Origin: Paragorgia papillata
Lineage: Eukaryota > Cnidaria > Anthozoa > Scleralcyonacea > Coralliidae
NCBI GenBank assembly: GCA_035771165.1
Contig: JAWNZC010000467.1
Span: forward strand, 1,859,501-1,923,500
Length of the DNA stretch: 64,000 nucleotides
Direction of reading: 5' to 3'
Shown here: piece by piece, positions 37,593-48,494 of the stretch
Layout of the letters: every line of letters starts with the position of its first letter
Position numbering within the stretch: position 1 is the stretch's first letter
Made by a program: the position numbers and the translations under genes
Notes under the pieces: generated by a model
Told to the model about the DNA's origin: nothing
Seen by the model: only the letters and a program-made list of their open reading frames with translations
Databases searched by the model: none

Positions 37593-40500
37593 TCTGCGAA
37601 AACATTTTTAGTTCATAAAATAAACCTAGTTACCTAGTCAGTTCTTTTTTTAAAAATAGTTATATTTGACAAAGATGTTCACAGTTTTATTGTTAACAAA
37701 ATTGTTATGGGCATTTTCAAGATATTAAATAGGCAGTTTTGTTGTTTTAAAGTCAGTTTACTGCTCAAGGCGTCTTAATTGCACGTATTATGCAAAAAGA
37801 TTTCGGCTAAAATAGGTGCGTTATCAGCAATGCAATTAAAAATGATCGATTTACCTAAAACGAAGTTTTAATATATTTAAAATCACTCGATTGCGCATTT
37901 ATTTATGTATGGGTAGAGTATAACTTGTGCAATATCACTCTTCAACTAACGGGCGTCGCGTTAAACGAGAATTAAAACGTGTTTATTTTAGCCAGTTGCG
38001 CAATCTTTAACGGGTTCTGCGCCGGTATTAGCAATAACGCTATTTGAGGTAGGGACCTTTTATTATTTTAACAATTGCTGTAGAACGTACGCGTACTTTA
38101 ATTTCAGCACAAAAACAAATATTAGAGAAGTGATACTAGGTTTAAAAATCCGAAATTCTCAACGTCTACCAACGTCTATTAAAGGCACGAAAGGGACAAA
38201 ACATATTGATACTTGTTCTAGGTTTTCATTAGCAACCATATTACGTACAACATTACTATTACATACTAAGGTAAAACGCGAAATATTTGCGGAAAATTAT
38301 TAGAGAGATATAACGTAATACAACGCTTGTATACGGTTGTCATGACAAATGTCACAACGTCCACGGTTCTCACCAACGGTTCTCACCACGGTGCTCACTG
38401 AACACCGTGGACGTTAGTTTGCTAATTTACGCTGGTTTCTTTACAAATAGTCAGTGCTGATGTTTTCTAATATCATTTGCATGGTATACTTTACATTTAA
38501 TGAGTTTTAAACCGGTATTGCATCGACAAAATAAAACAATTTAGAGGTAAAGCGGCGACGGTTCTCACTTCCGCAGTATAAAGAGATAGTATAGCATCAA
38601 GTTATTTATATAAATATAGCGAGCATCGTTATAAAAAACGCATTTGAAAAGCGTGAATTGCAAATATGCATTATTTTCTTATTGAAAACTAACATATCAT
38701 AACGCGGGTGTGCAGAAAATGTCATTTTAAACCACAATCTTCGTTCTAATACATGTTTTTCTGGTGAGAACCGTAGTGAGAACCGTTTGTGAGAACCGTG
38801 GACAGAACAGACGCACAACAGGGGGCCATTTTGACTATTGAATATCATATTTCCTTACTGAATTTTGCACGGAAATAGTTTATTTAGTCTACAATAACAT
38901 TGGTTTAGCTTTCTTGGCTTTAAAGTACGCTCCTAAGTTGGCTGTAACGGCATTTTTTACAATATAAAGAAAATAGCTTTTCAGACAATCAGTGACAAAA
39001 TACCTTGGGACATCTCGCATTGTTGGTACTTACCTAATATTTTCTGTCAATTATTTTGGTAGTAAATATATCCCTCCCCTCCCCCTCCCTATTCAATGTT
39101 GAATTTACAGTAAGGAACTCAGTGAGCGTTGAAACGAGCGCCTAAAAGCTAAAGAGTCGTCACCAACATTGAAACAGGGGGGCCGGGGGATAATTGGAGC
39201 GGAAAGTAATTGTACTTTAGGTTGAAGTGTTCCCAACAGTTTTGTCACTGATTGTCTGCGAAAAATTTTTAGTTCATAAAATAAACCTAGTTACCTAGTC
39301 AGTTCTTTTTTTAAAAATAGTTATATTTGACAAAGATGTTCACAGTTTATTGTTAACAAAATTGTTATGGGCATTTTCAAGATATTAAATAGGCAGTTTT
39401 GTTGTTTTAAAGTCAGTTTACTGCTCAAGGCGTCTTAATTGCACGTATTATGCAAAAAGATTTCGGCTAAAATAGGTGCGTTATCAGCAATGCAATTAAA
39501 AATGATCGATTTACCTAAAACGAAGTTTTAATATATTTAAAATCACTCGATTGCGCATTTATTTATGTATGCGTAGAGTATAACTTGTGCAATATCACTC
39601 TTCAACTAACGGGCGTCGCGTTAAACGAGAATTAAAAACGTGTTTATTTTAGCCAGTTGCGCAATCTTTAACGGGTTCTGCGCCGGTATTAGCAATAACG
39701 CTATTTGGGGTAGGGACCTTTTATTATTTTAACAATTGCTGTAGAACGTACGCGTACTTTAATTTCAGCACAAAAAACAAATATTAGAGAAGTGATACTA
39801 GGTTTAAAAATCCGAAATTCTCAACGTCTACCAACGTCTATTAAAGGCACGAAAGGGACAAAACATATTGATACTTGTTCTAGGTTTTCATTAGCAACCA
39901 TATTACGTACAACATTACTAATACATACTAAGGTAAAACGCGAAATATTTGCGGAAAATTATTAGAGAGATATAACGTAATACAACGCTTGTATACGGTT
40001 GTCATGACAAATGTCACAACGTCCACGGTTCTCACCAACGGTTCTCACCACGGTGCTCACTGAACACCGTGGACGTTAGTTTGCTAATTTACGCTTGTTT
40101 CTTTACAAATAGTCAGTGCTGATGTTTTCTAATATCATTTGCATGGTATACTTTACATTTAATGAGTTTTAACCGGTATTGCATCGACAAAATAAAACAA
40201 TTTAGAGGTAAAGCGGCGACGGTTCTCACTTCCGCAGTATAAAGAGATAGTATAGCATCAAGTTATTTATATAAATATAGCGAGCATCGTTATAAAAAAC
40301 GCATTTGAAAAGCGTGAATTGCAAATATGCATTATTTTCTTATTGAAAACTAACATATCATAAGGCGGGTGTGCAGAAAATGTCATTTTAAACCACAATC
40401 TTCGTTCTAATACATGTTTTTCTGGTGAGAACCGTAGTGAGAACCGTTGTGAGAACCGTGGACAGAACAGACGCACAACAGGGGGCCATTTTGACTATTG

Positions 40501-43500
40501 AATATCATATTTCCTTACTGAATTTTGCACGGAAATAGTTTATTTAGTCTACAATAACATTGCTTTAGCTTTCTTGGCTTTAAAGTACGCTCCTAAGTTG
40601 GCTGTAACGGCATTTTTTACAATATAAAGAAAATAGCTTTTCAGACAATCAGTGACAAAATACCTTGGGACATCTCGCATTGTTTGGTACTTACCTAATA
40701 TTTCTGTCAATTATTTTGGTAGTAAATTATATCCCTCCCTCCCCCTCCCTATTCAATGTTGAATTTACAGTAAGGAACTCAGTGAGCGTTGAAACGAGCG
40801 CCTAAAGCTAAAGAGTCGTCACCAACATTGAACAGGGGGGCCGGGGGATAATTGGAGCGGAAAGTATTGTACTTTAGGTTGAAGTGTCTCAACAGTTTTG
40901 TCACTGATTGTCTGCGAAAACATTTTTAGTTCATAAAATAAACCTAGTTACCTAGTCAGTTCTTTTTTTAAAAATAGTTATATTTGACAAAGATGTTCAC
41001 AGTTTATTGTTAACAAAATTGTTATGGGCATTTTCAAGATATTAAATAGGCAGTTTTGTTGTTTTAAAGTCAGTTTACTGCTCAAGGCGTCTTAATTGCA
41101 CGTATTATGCAAAAAGATTTCGGCTAAAATAGGTGCGTTATCAGCAATGCAATTAAAAATGATCGATTTACCTAAAACGAAGTTTTAATATATTTAAAAT
41201 CACTCGATTGCGCATTTATTTATGTATGGGTAGAGTATAACTTGTGCAATATCACTCTTCAACTAACGGGCGTCGCGTTAAACGAGAATTAAAACGTGTT
41301 TATTTTAGCCAGTTGCGCAATCTTTAACGGGTTCTGCGCCGGTATTAGCAATAACGCTATTTGAGGTAGGGACCTTTTATTATTTTAACAATTGCTGTAG
41401 AACGTACGCGTACTTTAATTTCAGCACAAAAACAAATATTAGAGAAGTGATACTAGGTTTAAAAATCCGAAATTCTCAACGTCTACCAACGTCTATTAAA
41501 GGCACGAAAGGGACAAAACATATTGATACTTGTTCTAGGTTTTCATTAGCAACCATATTACGTACAACATTACTATTACATACTAAGGTAAAACGCGAAA
41601 TATTTGCGGAAAATTATTAGAGAGATATAACGTAATACAACGCTTGTATACGGTTGTCATGACAAATGTCACAACGTCCACGGTTCTCACCAACGGTTCT
41701 CACCACGGTGCTCACTGAACACCGTGGACGTTAGTTTGCTAATTTACGCTGGTTTCTTTACAAATAGTCAGTGCTGATGTTTTCTAATATCATTTGCATG
41801 GTATACTTTACATTTAATGAGTTTTAACCGGTATTGCATCGACAAAATAAAACAATTTAGAGGTAAAGCGGCGACGGTTCTCACTTCCGCAGTATAAAGA
41901 GATAGTATAGCATCAAGTTATTTATATAAATATAGCGAGCATCGTTATAAAAAACGCATTTGAAAAGCGTGAATTGCAAATATGCATTATTTTCTTATTG
42001 AAAACTAACATATCATAACGCGGGTGTGCAGAAAATGTCATTTTAAACCACAATCTTCGTTCTAATACATGTTTTTCTGGTGAGAACCGTAGTGAGAACC
42101 GTTGTGAGAACCGTGGACAGAACAGACGCACAACAGGGGGCCATTTTGACTATTGAATATCATATTTCCTTACTGAATTTTGCACGGAAATAGTTTATTT
42201 AGTCTACAATAACATTGCTTTAGCTTTCTTGGCTTTAAAGTACGCTCCTAAGTTGGCTGTAACGGCATTTTTTACAATATAAAGAAAATAGCTTTTCAGA
42301 CAGTCTGCGAAAAATTTTTAGTTCATAAAATAAACCTAGTTACCTAGTCAGTTCTTTTTTTAAAAATAGTTATATTTGACAAAGATGTTCACAGTTTATT
42401 GTTAACAAAATTGTTATGGGCATTTTCAAGATATTAAATAGGCAGTTTTGTTGTTTTAAAGTCAGTTTACTGCTCAAGGCGTCTTAATTGCACGTATTAT
42501 GCAAAAAGATTTCGGCTAAAATAGGTGCGTTATCAGCAATGCAATTAAAAATGATCGATTTACCTAAAACGAAGTTTTAATATATTTAAAATCACTCGAT
42601 TGCGCATTTATTTATGTATGCGTAGAGTATAACTTGTGCAATATCACTCTTCAACTAACGGGCGTCGCGTTAAACGAGAATTAAAACGTGTTTTATTTTA
42701 GCCAGTTGCGCAATCTTTAACGGGTTCTGCGCCGGTATTAGCAATAACGCTATTTGAGGTAGGGACCTTTTATTATTTTAACAATTGCTGTAGAACGTAC
42801 GCGTACTTTAATTTCAGCACAAAAACAAATATTAGAGAAGTGATACTAGGTTTAAAAATCCGAAATTCTCAACGTCTACCAACGTCTATTAAAGGCACGA
42901 AAGGGACAAAACATATTGATACTTGTTCTAGGTTTTCATTAGCAACCATATTACGTACAACATTACTAATACATACTAAGGTAAAACGCGAAATATTTGC
43001 GGAAAATTATTAGAGAGATATAACGTAATACAACGCTTGTATACGGTTGTCATGACAAATGTCACAACGTCCACGGTTCTCACCAACGGTTCTCACCACG
43101 GTGCTCACTGAACACCGTGGACGTTAGTTTGCTAATTTACGCTTGTTTCTTTACAAATAGTCAGTGCTGATGTTTTCTAATATCATTTGCATGGTATACT
43201 TTACATTTAATGAGTTTTAACCGGTATTGCATCGACAAAATAAAACAATTTAGAGGTAAAGCGGCGACGGTTCTCACTTCCGCAGTATAAAGAGATAGTA
43301 TAGCATCAAGTTATTTATATAAATATAGCGAGCATCGTTATAAAAAACGCATTTGAAAAGCGTGAATTGCAAATATGCATTATTTTCTTATTGAAAACTA
43401 ACATATCATAAGGCGGGTGTGCAGAAAATGTCATTTTAAACCACAATCTTCGTTCTAATACATGTTTTTTCTGGTGAGAACCGTAGTGAGAACCGTTGTG

Positions 43501-43694
43501 AGAACCGTGGACAGAACAGACGCACAACAGGGGGCCATTTTGACTATTGAATATCATATTTCCTTACTGAATTTTGCACGGAAATAGTTTATTTAGTCTA
43601 CAATAACATTGCTTTAGCTTTCTTGGCTTTAAAGTACGCTCCTAAGTTGGCTGTAACGGCATTTTTTACAATATAAAGAAAATAGCTTTTCAGA
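37593..43694. repeat. Higher-order duplication with and without an A unit
   Basis: B 37593-38985 and B 40911-42300 share four private variants (TATGGGTAGAG, ACTATTACAT, CGCTGGTTTC, CATAACGCGGG). Their right neighbours B 39255-40645 and B 42304-43694 share a TCTGCGAAAAATTTTT start. In the first block an A (38986-39254) lies between the two Bs; in the second only CAG (42301-42303) does. This is a filled/empty pair for one A site. Confidence 0.75.
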
Positions 43695-43960
43695 CAATCA
43701 GTGACAAAATACCTTGGGACATCTCGCATTGTTGGTACTTACCTAATATTTCTGTCAATTATTTTGGTAGTAAATTATATCCCTCCCTCCCCCTCCCTAT
43801 TCAATGTTGAATTTACAGTAAGGAACTCAGTGAGCGTTGAAACGAGCGCCTAAAGCTAAAGAGTCGTCACCAACATTGAACAGGGGGGCCGGGGGATAAT
43901 TGGAGCGGAAAGTATTGTACTTTAGGTTGAAGTGTCCCAACAGTTTTGTCACTGATTGTA

Positions 43961-44850
43961 GCTTATTGGCAGAAACAAATGCCTTTCAGTTAAGTAGTGC
44001 GCCGCCTTTGGTCGCCCAAAGTATTGCAAGCGCTCAGGATTGTCAAGGTAGGTCACCAACGCTTATATTCCTAGTTTTGTGACTACTTTTTCGAGTTCTC
44101 GAACAGCAGTTGCTCACGTCTATTCAGACAGATACACTCCATTGTCTGGCGCTAACTCCTCGAACCAGCTTGTCGGGTAATTTAACCCCGCAATCCCGCA
44201 GCGCGGAAATAGGTTCATTAATTTCATCGCAGCTGGCGTTTCCTGGTTATTCTCTGGTGCTTGCTAAATTGGTTTCGCAAATACAGTAGTGGTACGGAAG
44301 TTATAGATTTTGCAGATTTGCTGCGGCCAACTTGAATTGCGGCGAGACGGAGCGCAACTGTTATTTGATGGCCATTTAGTTTTAGCGACAGCGCCTAAGA
44401 GACCTCGTCGCCAGATTACGGTTATTGTTCAGTGGCGCATGGAGGCTTTTCGATTTATTCTTCGGTGTTGAGTTCACACTATCCACATCGGTGGAAGTCT
44501 TGATTCTGCGAACATACGGCAATACGCGGGGCGCGTGTGGCATAGCTTGATGTGGCTTTGCGTGAGCAGGCTGCAGCAACGCGATGAACGGACTGGTCGA
44601 AGTTCGACGTTCAGTTGTTTAATTTCCACGCTGTTCGTCACCACAAGTGCAGTTAATTTCGCAGATGAGCCTCGCGGAAACGAGTGCTCTCAATGCGTTG
44701 TATATCATGGAATGCTGGGAGATATTTCGCCCCATCCTCATGCAAGTTCTCCCATACATGTTTAAATTGTAAGTGCCCTGAAAAAGATCCCAAAACCAAC
44801 AACCGTTCGTTCAACCCACCTAAGAAACAAAAGAGGCATTGACGGTGTTA
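43961..44850 (+). pseudogene. Ngaro-like gag, C-terminal part
   Basis: Continues the gag cut by the array: LLAETNAFQLSSAPPL directly after the TA. Around 44520-44590 a frame reads LDVALREQAAATR. At about 44707-44790 CISWNAGRYFAPSSCKFSHTC then LNCKCPEKD gives the cysteine/histidine-rich zinc-binding tail of DIRS/Ngaro gag. Frames change several times and stops intervene. Its product would have bound element RNA. Confidence 0.55.
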
Positions 44851-45089
44851 TTCGTGACTTTTTAAGCTGCGGGGGGTTCATACTAAATAAGTACTGTGTG
44901 AGTACTGTATGTTGTCCCACGAGACCTTTAAAATAATTTAATGTATGTTACGGGGTATTGTTTGTTCATGTATAATTTGACTGCTGGGGGCACTGTAGTT
45001 GGGATTATCACTTTCTATGTACAGCGGTCGTATTATTTCGGGTGCATGCAGGGTTCACTACAGGTATTTCTTCTAATATTGCCTTTCAG

Positions 45090-45470
45090 TGTTGGAATAG
45101 GGGCTTTGAGGGCGACGTTTGATGTCAAGTCAGCGTATCGGAATATCCCAATTCCTCCAAAGGATCGTTATTCTTAGGTTTAAGGTAGAAGGGGAAATTT
45201 ATGTTGACCTGGCTCTTCCGTTGGCTTGCGCTCAGCTGCTCTTATCTTCAACTTGGTAGCAGACTTGGTGGGATGAATTTTGAAGACAAATCATTCCATG
45301 CTAGACCTATTGCATTATCTAGATGATTACATCACTGCAGGTCCAGTTGATTCACGGCAACGCGAGAATAATTGACCAAGGCTATTGCACTTACTCTAGA
45401 TTAGGCTTACCTTTGCATCCCAATAAATGTGAATTAGATTCATTGCACGTGCAGTAAATAGCACGCTACA
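45090..45470 (+). pseudogene. Ngaro/DIRS-type reverse transcriptase remnant
   Basis: The frame ending at 45177 has TFDVKSAYRNIPIPP, the first catalytic aspartate block (D at 45121) in the form typical of DIRS/Ngaro RT. In another frame YVDLALP follows, and DLLHYLDDYITAGP at 45304-45345 holds the active-site YLDD (45316-45327). The stretch between them is shortened, so the palm domain is incomplete. Stops and frameshifts show it is dead. Confidence 0.8.
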
Positions 45471-45779
45471 ACTGTTGGAGTTGTGGGCCGGTTGCTGGTG
45501 GTGTAATAAGTAACAGCTTGAAGCTTAATCAGTAACTTACACGGTGCTTCAATGGTGGCCTGGCCTGGTAGACCTTGCGCACAGAATGATTCATTGTCCA
45601 TGTTGCTTCAGGAGGAATGACCACCCCATATACTGAACAACGACTTTCAGTTGGATTAGTTGTATTGGTGGCAACCATTGTTCGGGGGTGGATTGGGGTT
45701 AGCTTGGTTGTTCAATGGCCTAGCCCCCCCCCCCTTTATTGATATGGAGGTGACTTGGATGCATTGGGCAGTGTTGGCT

Positions 45780-46184
45780 TGGTGCTCTCTGGGGCGCTGA
45801 GTGATTAATGGTATGTGGATTCCTCGGCAGAACCAGTTTTCCATTGCGTACAAGGAACTATGTCCTGTGGTCATTCCAGCTCGAGTTGGGGGTGGTTATT
45901 GGAGACAGCGCAGTTTATGTTTCCACTGTGGTAACTTAGCGGCTGTTGGTATACTTAATTCGCGTACATCCAAGTACCCACTCATCATGCACTTGTTGCG
46001 CAATTTACTAATGTCAGCAGCATTTTGGCTTACCTTTTGCGCGCAAAGTGTATTATCAGCAGTGCGCTCACTTCACTTTGAAATGGGTTTCGGAGACCCT
46101 ATTGCCAACTCCTTAAGGCTTAAGGAGTTGCTCATGGGATTAAACAGGTGCAGAGACTGTCTGTCACCCCACGACCTCCAGTAA
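45780..46184 (+). pseudogene. Ngaro/DIRS RNase H remnant
   Basis: FSIAYKELCPVV followed by LAAVGILNSRTSKYPL and MHLLRNLLMSAA matches the RNase H that follows RT in DIRS/Ngaro pol (E in the YKEL block; the usual DN before the AAV block is degraded to GN). It lies 0.4 kb after the YLDD motif, the normal order. A C12 run at 45722-45733 lies upstream. Confidence 0.65.
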
Positions 46185-46369
46185 CAAAGGAGGTCATGCT
46201 GGTTATTTACCGATCTTTGGAGTCTCAAGTCTATGATCACGCTATGTTCTGAGCAGCTTGTACCTTGGCATATTGCTGAGTCTTGCGATCTTCAGAGTTA
46301 GTTTATAACACAGAATTCCAGTGCATTTTCGTCTTCAGTTCATTTACCTTTGCAGGATGGAGCATTCGA

Positions 46370-46655
46370 CGAGAGTCTTGCCAGCGTGATCTGATCTGAG
46401 CTTGACTGGTTCTGCGCGCGCTACCTATCTATCATTTAACTTGCAGGATGGAGCATTCGACGAGAGTCTTGTCAGCGTATCATTTAACTTGCATGAGGGA
46501 GCAGAGTCTTGTCAGCGTATCATTTAACTTGCATGATAGAGCAGAGTCTTGTCAGCGTATCATTTAACTTGCATGATAGAGCAGAGTCTGGTCAGCGTAT
46601 CATTTAACTTGCATGATAGAGCAGAGTCTTGTCAGCGTGGTCTGAGCTTGACTGG
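46370..46655. repeat. Second minisatellite related to the A1/A2 41-bp unit
   Basis: About six degenerate units of roughly 40 bp contain AGAGTCTTGTCAGCGTATC and AACTTGCATGATAGAGC. The last ends in GTCAGCGTGGTCTGAGCTTGACTGGTT, like the terminal repeats A1 and A2. It lies inside the 5' part of the recombinase coding region and disrupts it. Confidence 0.75.
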
Positions 46656-46680
46656 TTCCGCGCGCTATTTATCCTTTTCG

Positions 46681-46994
46681 TTAAGGGTATTACATTTACA
46701 TTGGTCAAGGAAAAGCACCTTGTGTGCTATTGATGCGCTGATCAAATATTTGCAACGTAGAAGTGATGCTCATGGTCCACTGCTTATGAGAAGAGGAGGT
46801 GCCCCTCTTTAACGCGCGTTTACGGACTGGTTAAGAAGCATTGTGACTTCAGCCGGTTGGAGGGCAACTATGGCAGTCACAGCTTCAGAATTGGCACAGC
46901 GACAATGGCTAGTCAAAACGGTGATCGTATTATCCAGTCTCTTGGTAGATGGACTAGTAATGTATATCAAATGTATATTAGGATGGCACCGTAG
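46681..46994 (+). pseudogene. Ngaro-like tyrosine recombinase, C-terminal half
   Basis: CAIDALIKYLQRRSDAHGPL in one frame, then after a one-base frameshift near 46855 SHSFRIG (His at 46878, Arg at 46887, the HxxR box), LGRWTSNVYQMYIR and a stop at 46992. The tyrosine nucleophile is one of Y46965/Y46974. The upstream catalytic arginine region is replaced by the minisatellite. Tyrosine recombinases of this class insert the element without a target-site duplication. Position at the 3' end of the internal region fits Ngaro/PAT. Confidence 0.75.
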
Positions 46995-47185
46995 GTTCTG
47001 GCAAAGTTTGCGGCCATCTGTCATGATCTTGGAAGGGGTATATTAAAGGTATTTGTCCACTTTGGTAGGTGTGGTTTTGGCTTACCGTTATTGGTGGAAT
47101 GGTGCTTGGTGGCTTTGGAGTCAGATGCCTTTCGTGACCCCATCACAGGCCCCTTATCAAGCACCAATGTGCTTGGCTCTCATTG

Positions 47186-47288
47186 GGAGGTGGGCTGTGG
47201 CGGGGTTACGATGGTTACCTCTGATCAGGGGGTGGTATCCCCCCTGTGGCTGGCACCAATCCTCCAATAACGTCAATTGGCGATCTAT
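47186..47288 (+). repeat. Ngaro-like split direct repeat B1
   Basis: GGAGGTGGGCTGTGGCGGGG through CAATTGGCGATCTAT; repeated at 47846-47949 (B2) with a handful of substitutions. It lies immediately before A2, as required by the A1-ORFs-B1-A2-B2 plan. Confidence 0.85.
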
Positions 47289-47292
47289 TTTT

Positions 47293-47762
47293 AATGTGGC
47301 TAAATGTAATTTAGGCAAGGTAAAAAAGGAGACAATGCTAGTCAGCGGTCACTCATGATAATATGTGGGGATTATCTCAGCGCTCATCAAAGTCTTGTCA
47401 GCGTAGTCTGAGCTTGACTGGCGCTCATCAAAGTCTTGTCAGCGTGGTCTGAGCTTGACTTGCGCTCATCAAAGTCTTGTCAGCGTGGTCTGAGCTTGAC
47501 TTGCGCTCATCAAAGTCTTGTCAGCGTGGTCTGAGCTTGACTTGCACTCATCAAAGTCTTGTCAGCGTGGTCTGAGCTTGACTTGCGCTCATCACAGTCT
47601 TGTCAGCGTGGTCTGAGCTTGACTGGTTCTGCGCGCGCTATCTATTTATTAGGTATTTGGTCAGTGGTCACTCATTATAATATGTGGGCATTATCTCAGC
47701 GCTCGTCAAAGTCTTGTCAGCGTGGTCTGAGCTTGACTGGTTTTGCGCGCGCTGTTTAGTGA
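47293..47762 (+). repeat. Ngaro-like split direct repeat A2
   Basis: Direct copy of A1 (3665-4176) with six instead of seven 41-bp minisatellite units and few point differences. It directly follows B1. Confidence 0.85.
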
Positions 47763-47845
47763 CCCACCCACCCACTCCTGATAGAATGCAAGGGTAAGTA
47801 TATATATTCCACTGCTTTGACAGTGTGACAGTGTGACTGGTGCCT

Positions 47846-47949
47846 GGAGGTGGGCTGTGGCGGGGTTGCCATGGTTACCTCCGATCAGGGGGTGGTATCC
47901 CCCCTATGGCTTGGCACCAATCCTCCAATAACGTCAATTGGCGATCTAT
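47846..47949 (+). repeat. Ngaro-like split direct repeat B2 (right end of the element)
   Basis: Matches B1. The 83 bp between A2 and B2 (47763-47845, with a CCCACCCACC stretch) have no counterpart next to B1. Gypsy-derived sequence begins directly after 47949, so this marks the insertion edge. Confidence 0.8.
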
Positions 47950-47979
47950 GATTATATGAGGCGTCCAGGTAGGTGAGGC

Positions 47980-48480
47980 CCTAATTGCTTGTTCTATTTG
48001 TTTGTGAGTTTGGCAACCAACGGTCTCTGCAGGTTGGTGGCTCCGTATCTTGCGATGTAGTTATTCGTCTTGTGGGCTCTGCAGTATGCTGGATGTGTCG
48101 TCGATTTCGGCGCAATAAACCGCCATTCTGCGTCACTACCACATAAGATCTGGGTTCTGGACACTCTCTTTGAACTGTAGATGGTGCCCACTTTCTGGCT
48201 CTGGGGTCCTGTATCCGAATGTCATGTCCTGGCCTCAAAGGAGAAAGGTCTCGGGCATGTTTTTCATAACGTCTCTTCTGTTCCTCTTTCTTTTCTGCAA
48301 GACGTTCATAAACTTAATTTTCGGCCAAATAACAGTTCTGCTGGGCTCGGAATACTGCTGTCTACTGGCGTTGTGCGGATACAAAGAAGCGCCATATCCG
48401 GATCGTCTCCACTCAATTTAGCTTTTTCTAGAGCATATTTCACGGTCTGAATTATTCTTTCTATGAAACCATTAGATTGG
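47980..48480 (-). pseudogene. Gypsy integrase core end and C-terminal domain
   Basis: Minus strand from 48480: YPQSNGFIERIIQT supplies the third catalytic residue (Glu, about 48458). Then DPDMALLCIRTTP, PSPAELLFGRK and, after a stop, LRPGHDIRIQDPRARKW, PEPRSYVVVTQNGGLLRRNR and HIQHTAEPTRR to a stop near 47981. This is the usual arginine-rich C-terminal tail. Two frameshifts are present. Confidence 0.75.
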
Positions 48481-48494
48481 GGATAGTGGGGTGT

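Larger units (their letters stand above)
4529..43958. repeat. 39.4-kb tandem array of Tc1-type MITE (A) and 1.39-kb spacer (B) units
   Basis: The array is bounded by TA (4527-4528 and 43959-43960) and begins and ends with an A unit. A copies: 4529-4792, 7588-7852, 9276-9539, 10935-11197, 12594-12856, 17666-17929, 23503-23765, 25157-25420, 28204-28469, 32628-32891, 35675-35938, 37329-37592, 38986-39254, 40646-40910, 43695-43958. B copies: 4793-6188, 6192-7587, 7853-9275, 9540-10934, 11198-12593, 12857-17665 (split), 17930-19320, 19324-20714, 20718-22109, 22113-23502, 23766-25156, 25421-26810, 26814-28203, 28470-29839, 29843-31232, 31236-32627, 32892-34281, 34285-35674, 35939-37328, 37593-38985, 39255-40645, 40911-42300, 42304-43694. 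Thirteen B-B neighbours are separated by an A and nine by exactly 3 bp. Copies are nearly identical by eye. Short ORFs of 60-108 codons recur once per unit and are by-products of this homogeneity. Confidence 0.9.
3665..47949 (+). mobile_element. Ngaro/PAT-like tyrosine-recombinase retrotransposon, split by a 39.4-kb insertion
   Basis: The borders show the split direct repeat plan of Ngaro/PAT elements: A1 (3665-4176), internal ORFs, B1 (47186-47288), A2 (47293-47762), B2 (47846-47949). A1 and A2 are nearly identical apart from one 41-bp minisatellite unit, and B1/B2 are about 95% alike by eye. The internal region has gag, DIRS-type reverse transcriptase (YLDD), RNase H and tyrosine recombinase (HSFRIG) remnants in the expected order. 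Without the array at 4529-43958 the element would be about 4.9 kb. All ORFs contain frameshifts or stops. The insertion removed nothing visible: one TA is duplicated at the array edges and the gag frame continues across it. Confidence 0.8.
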
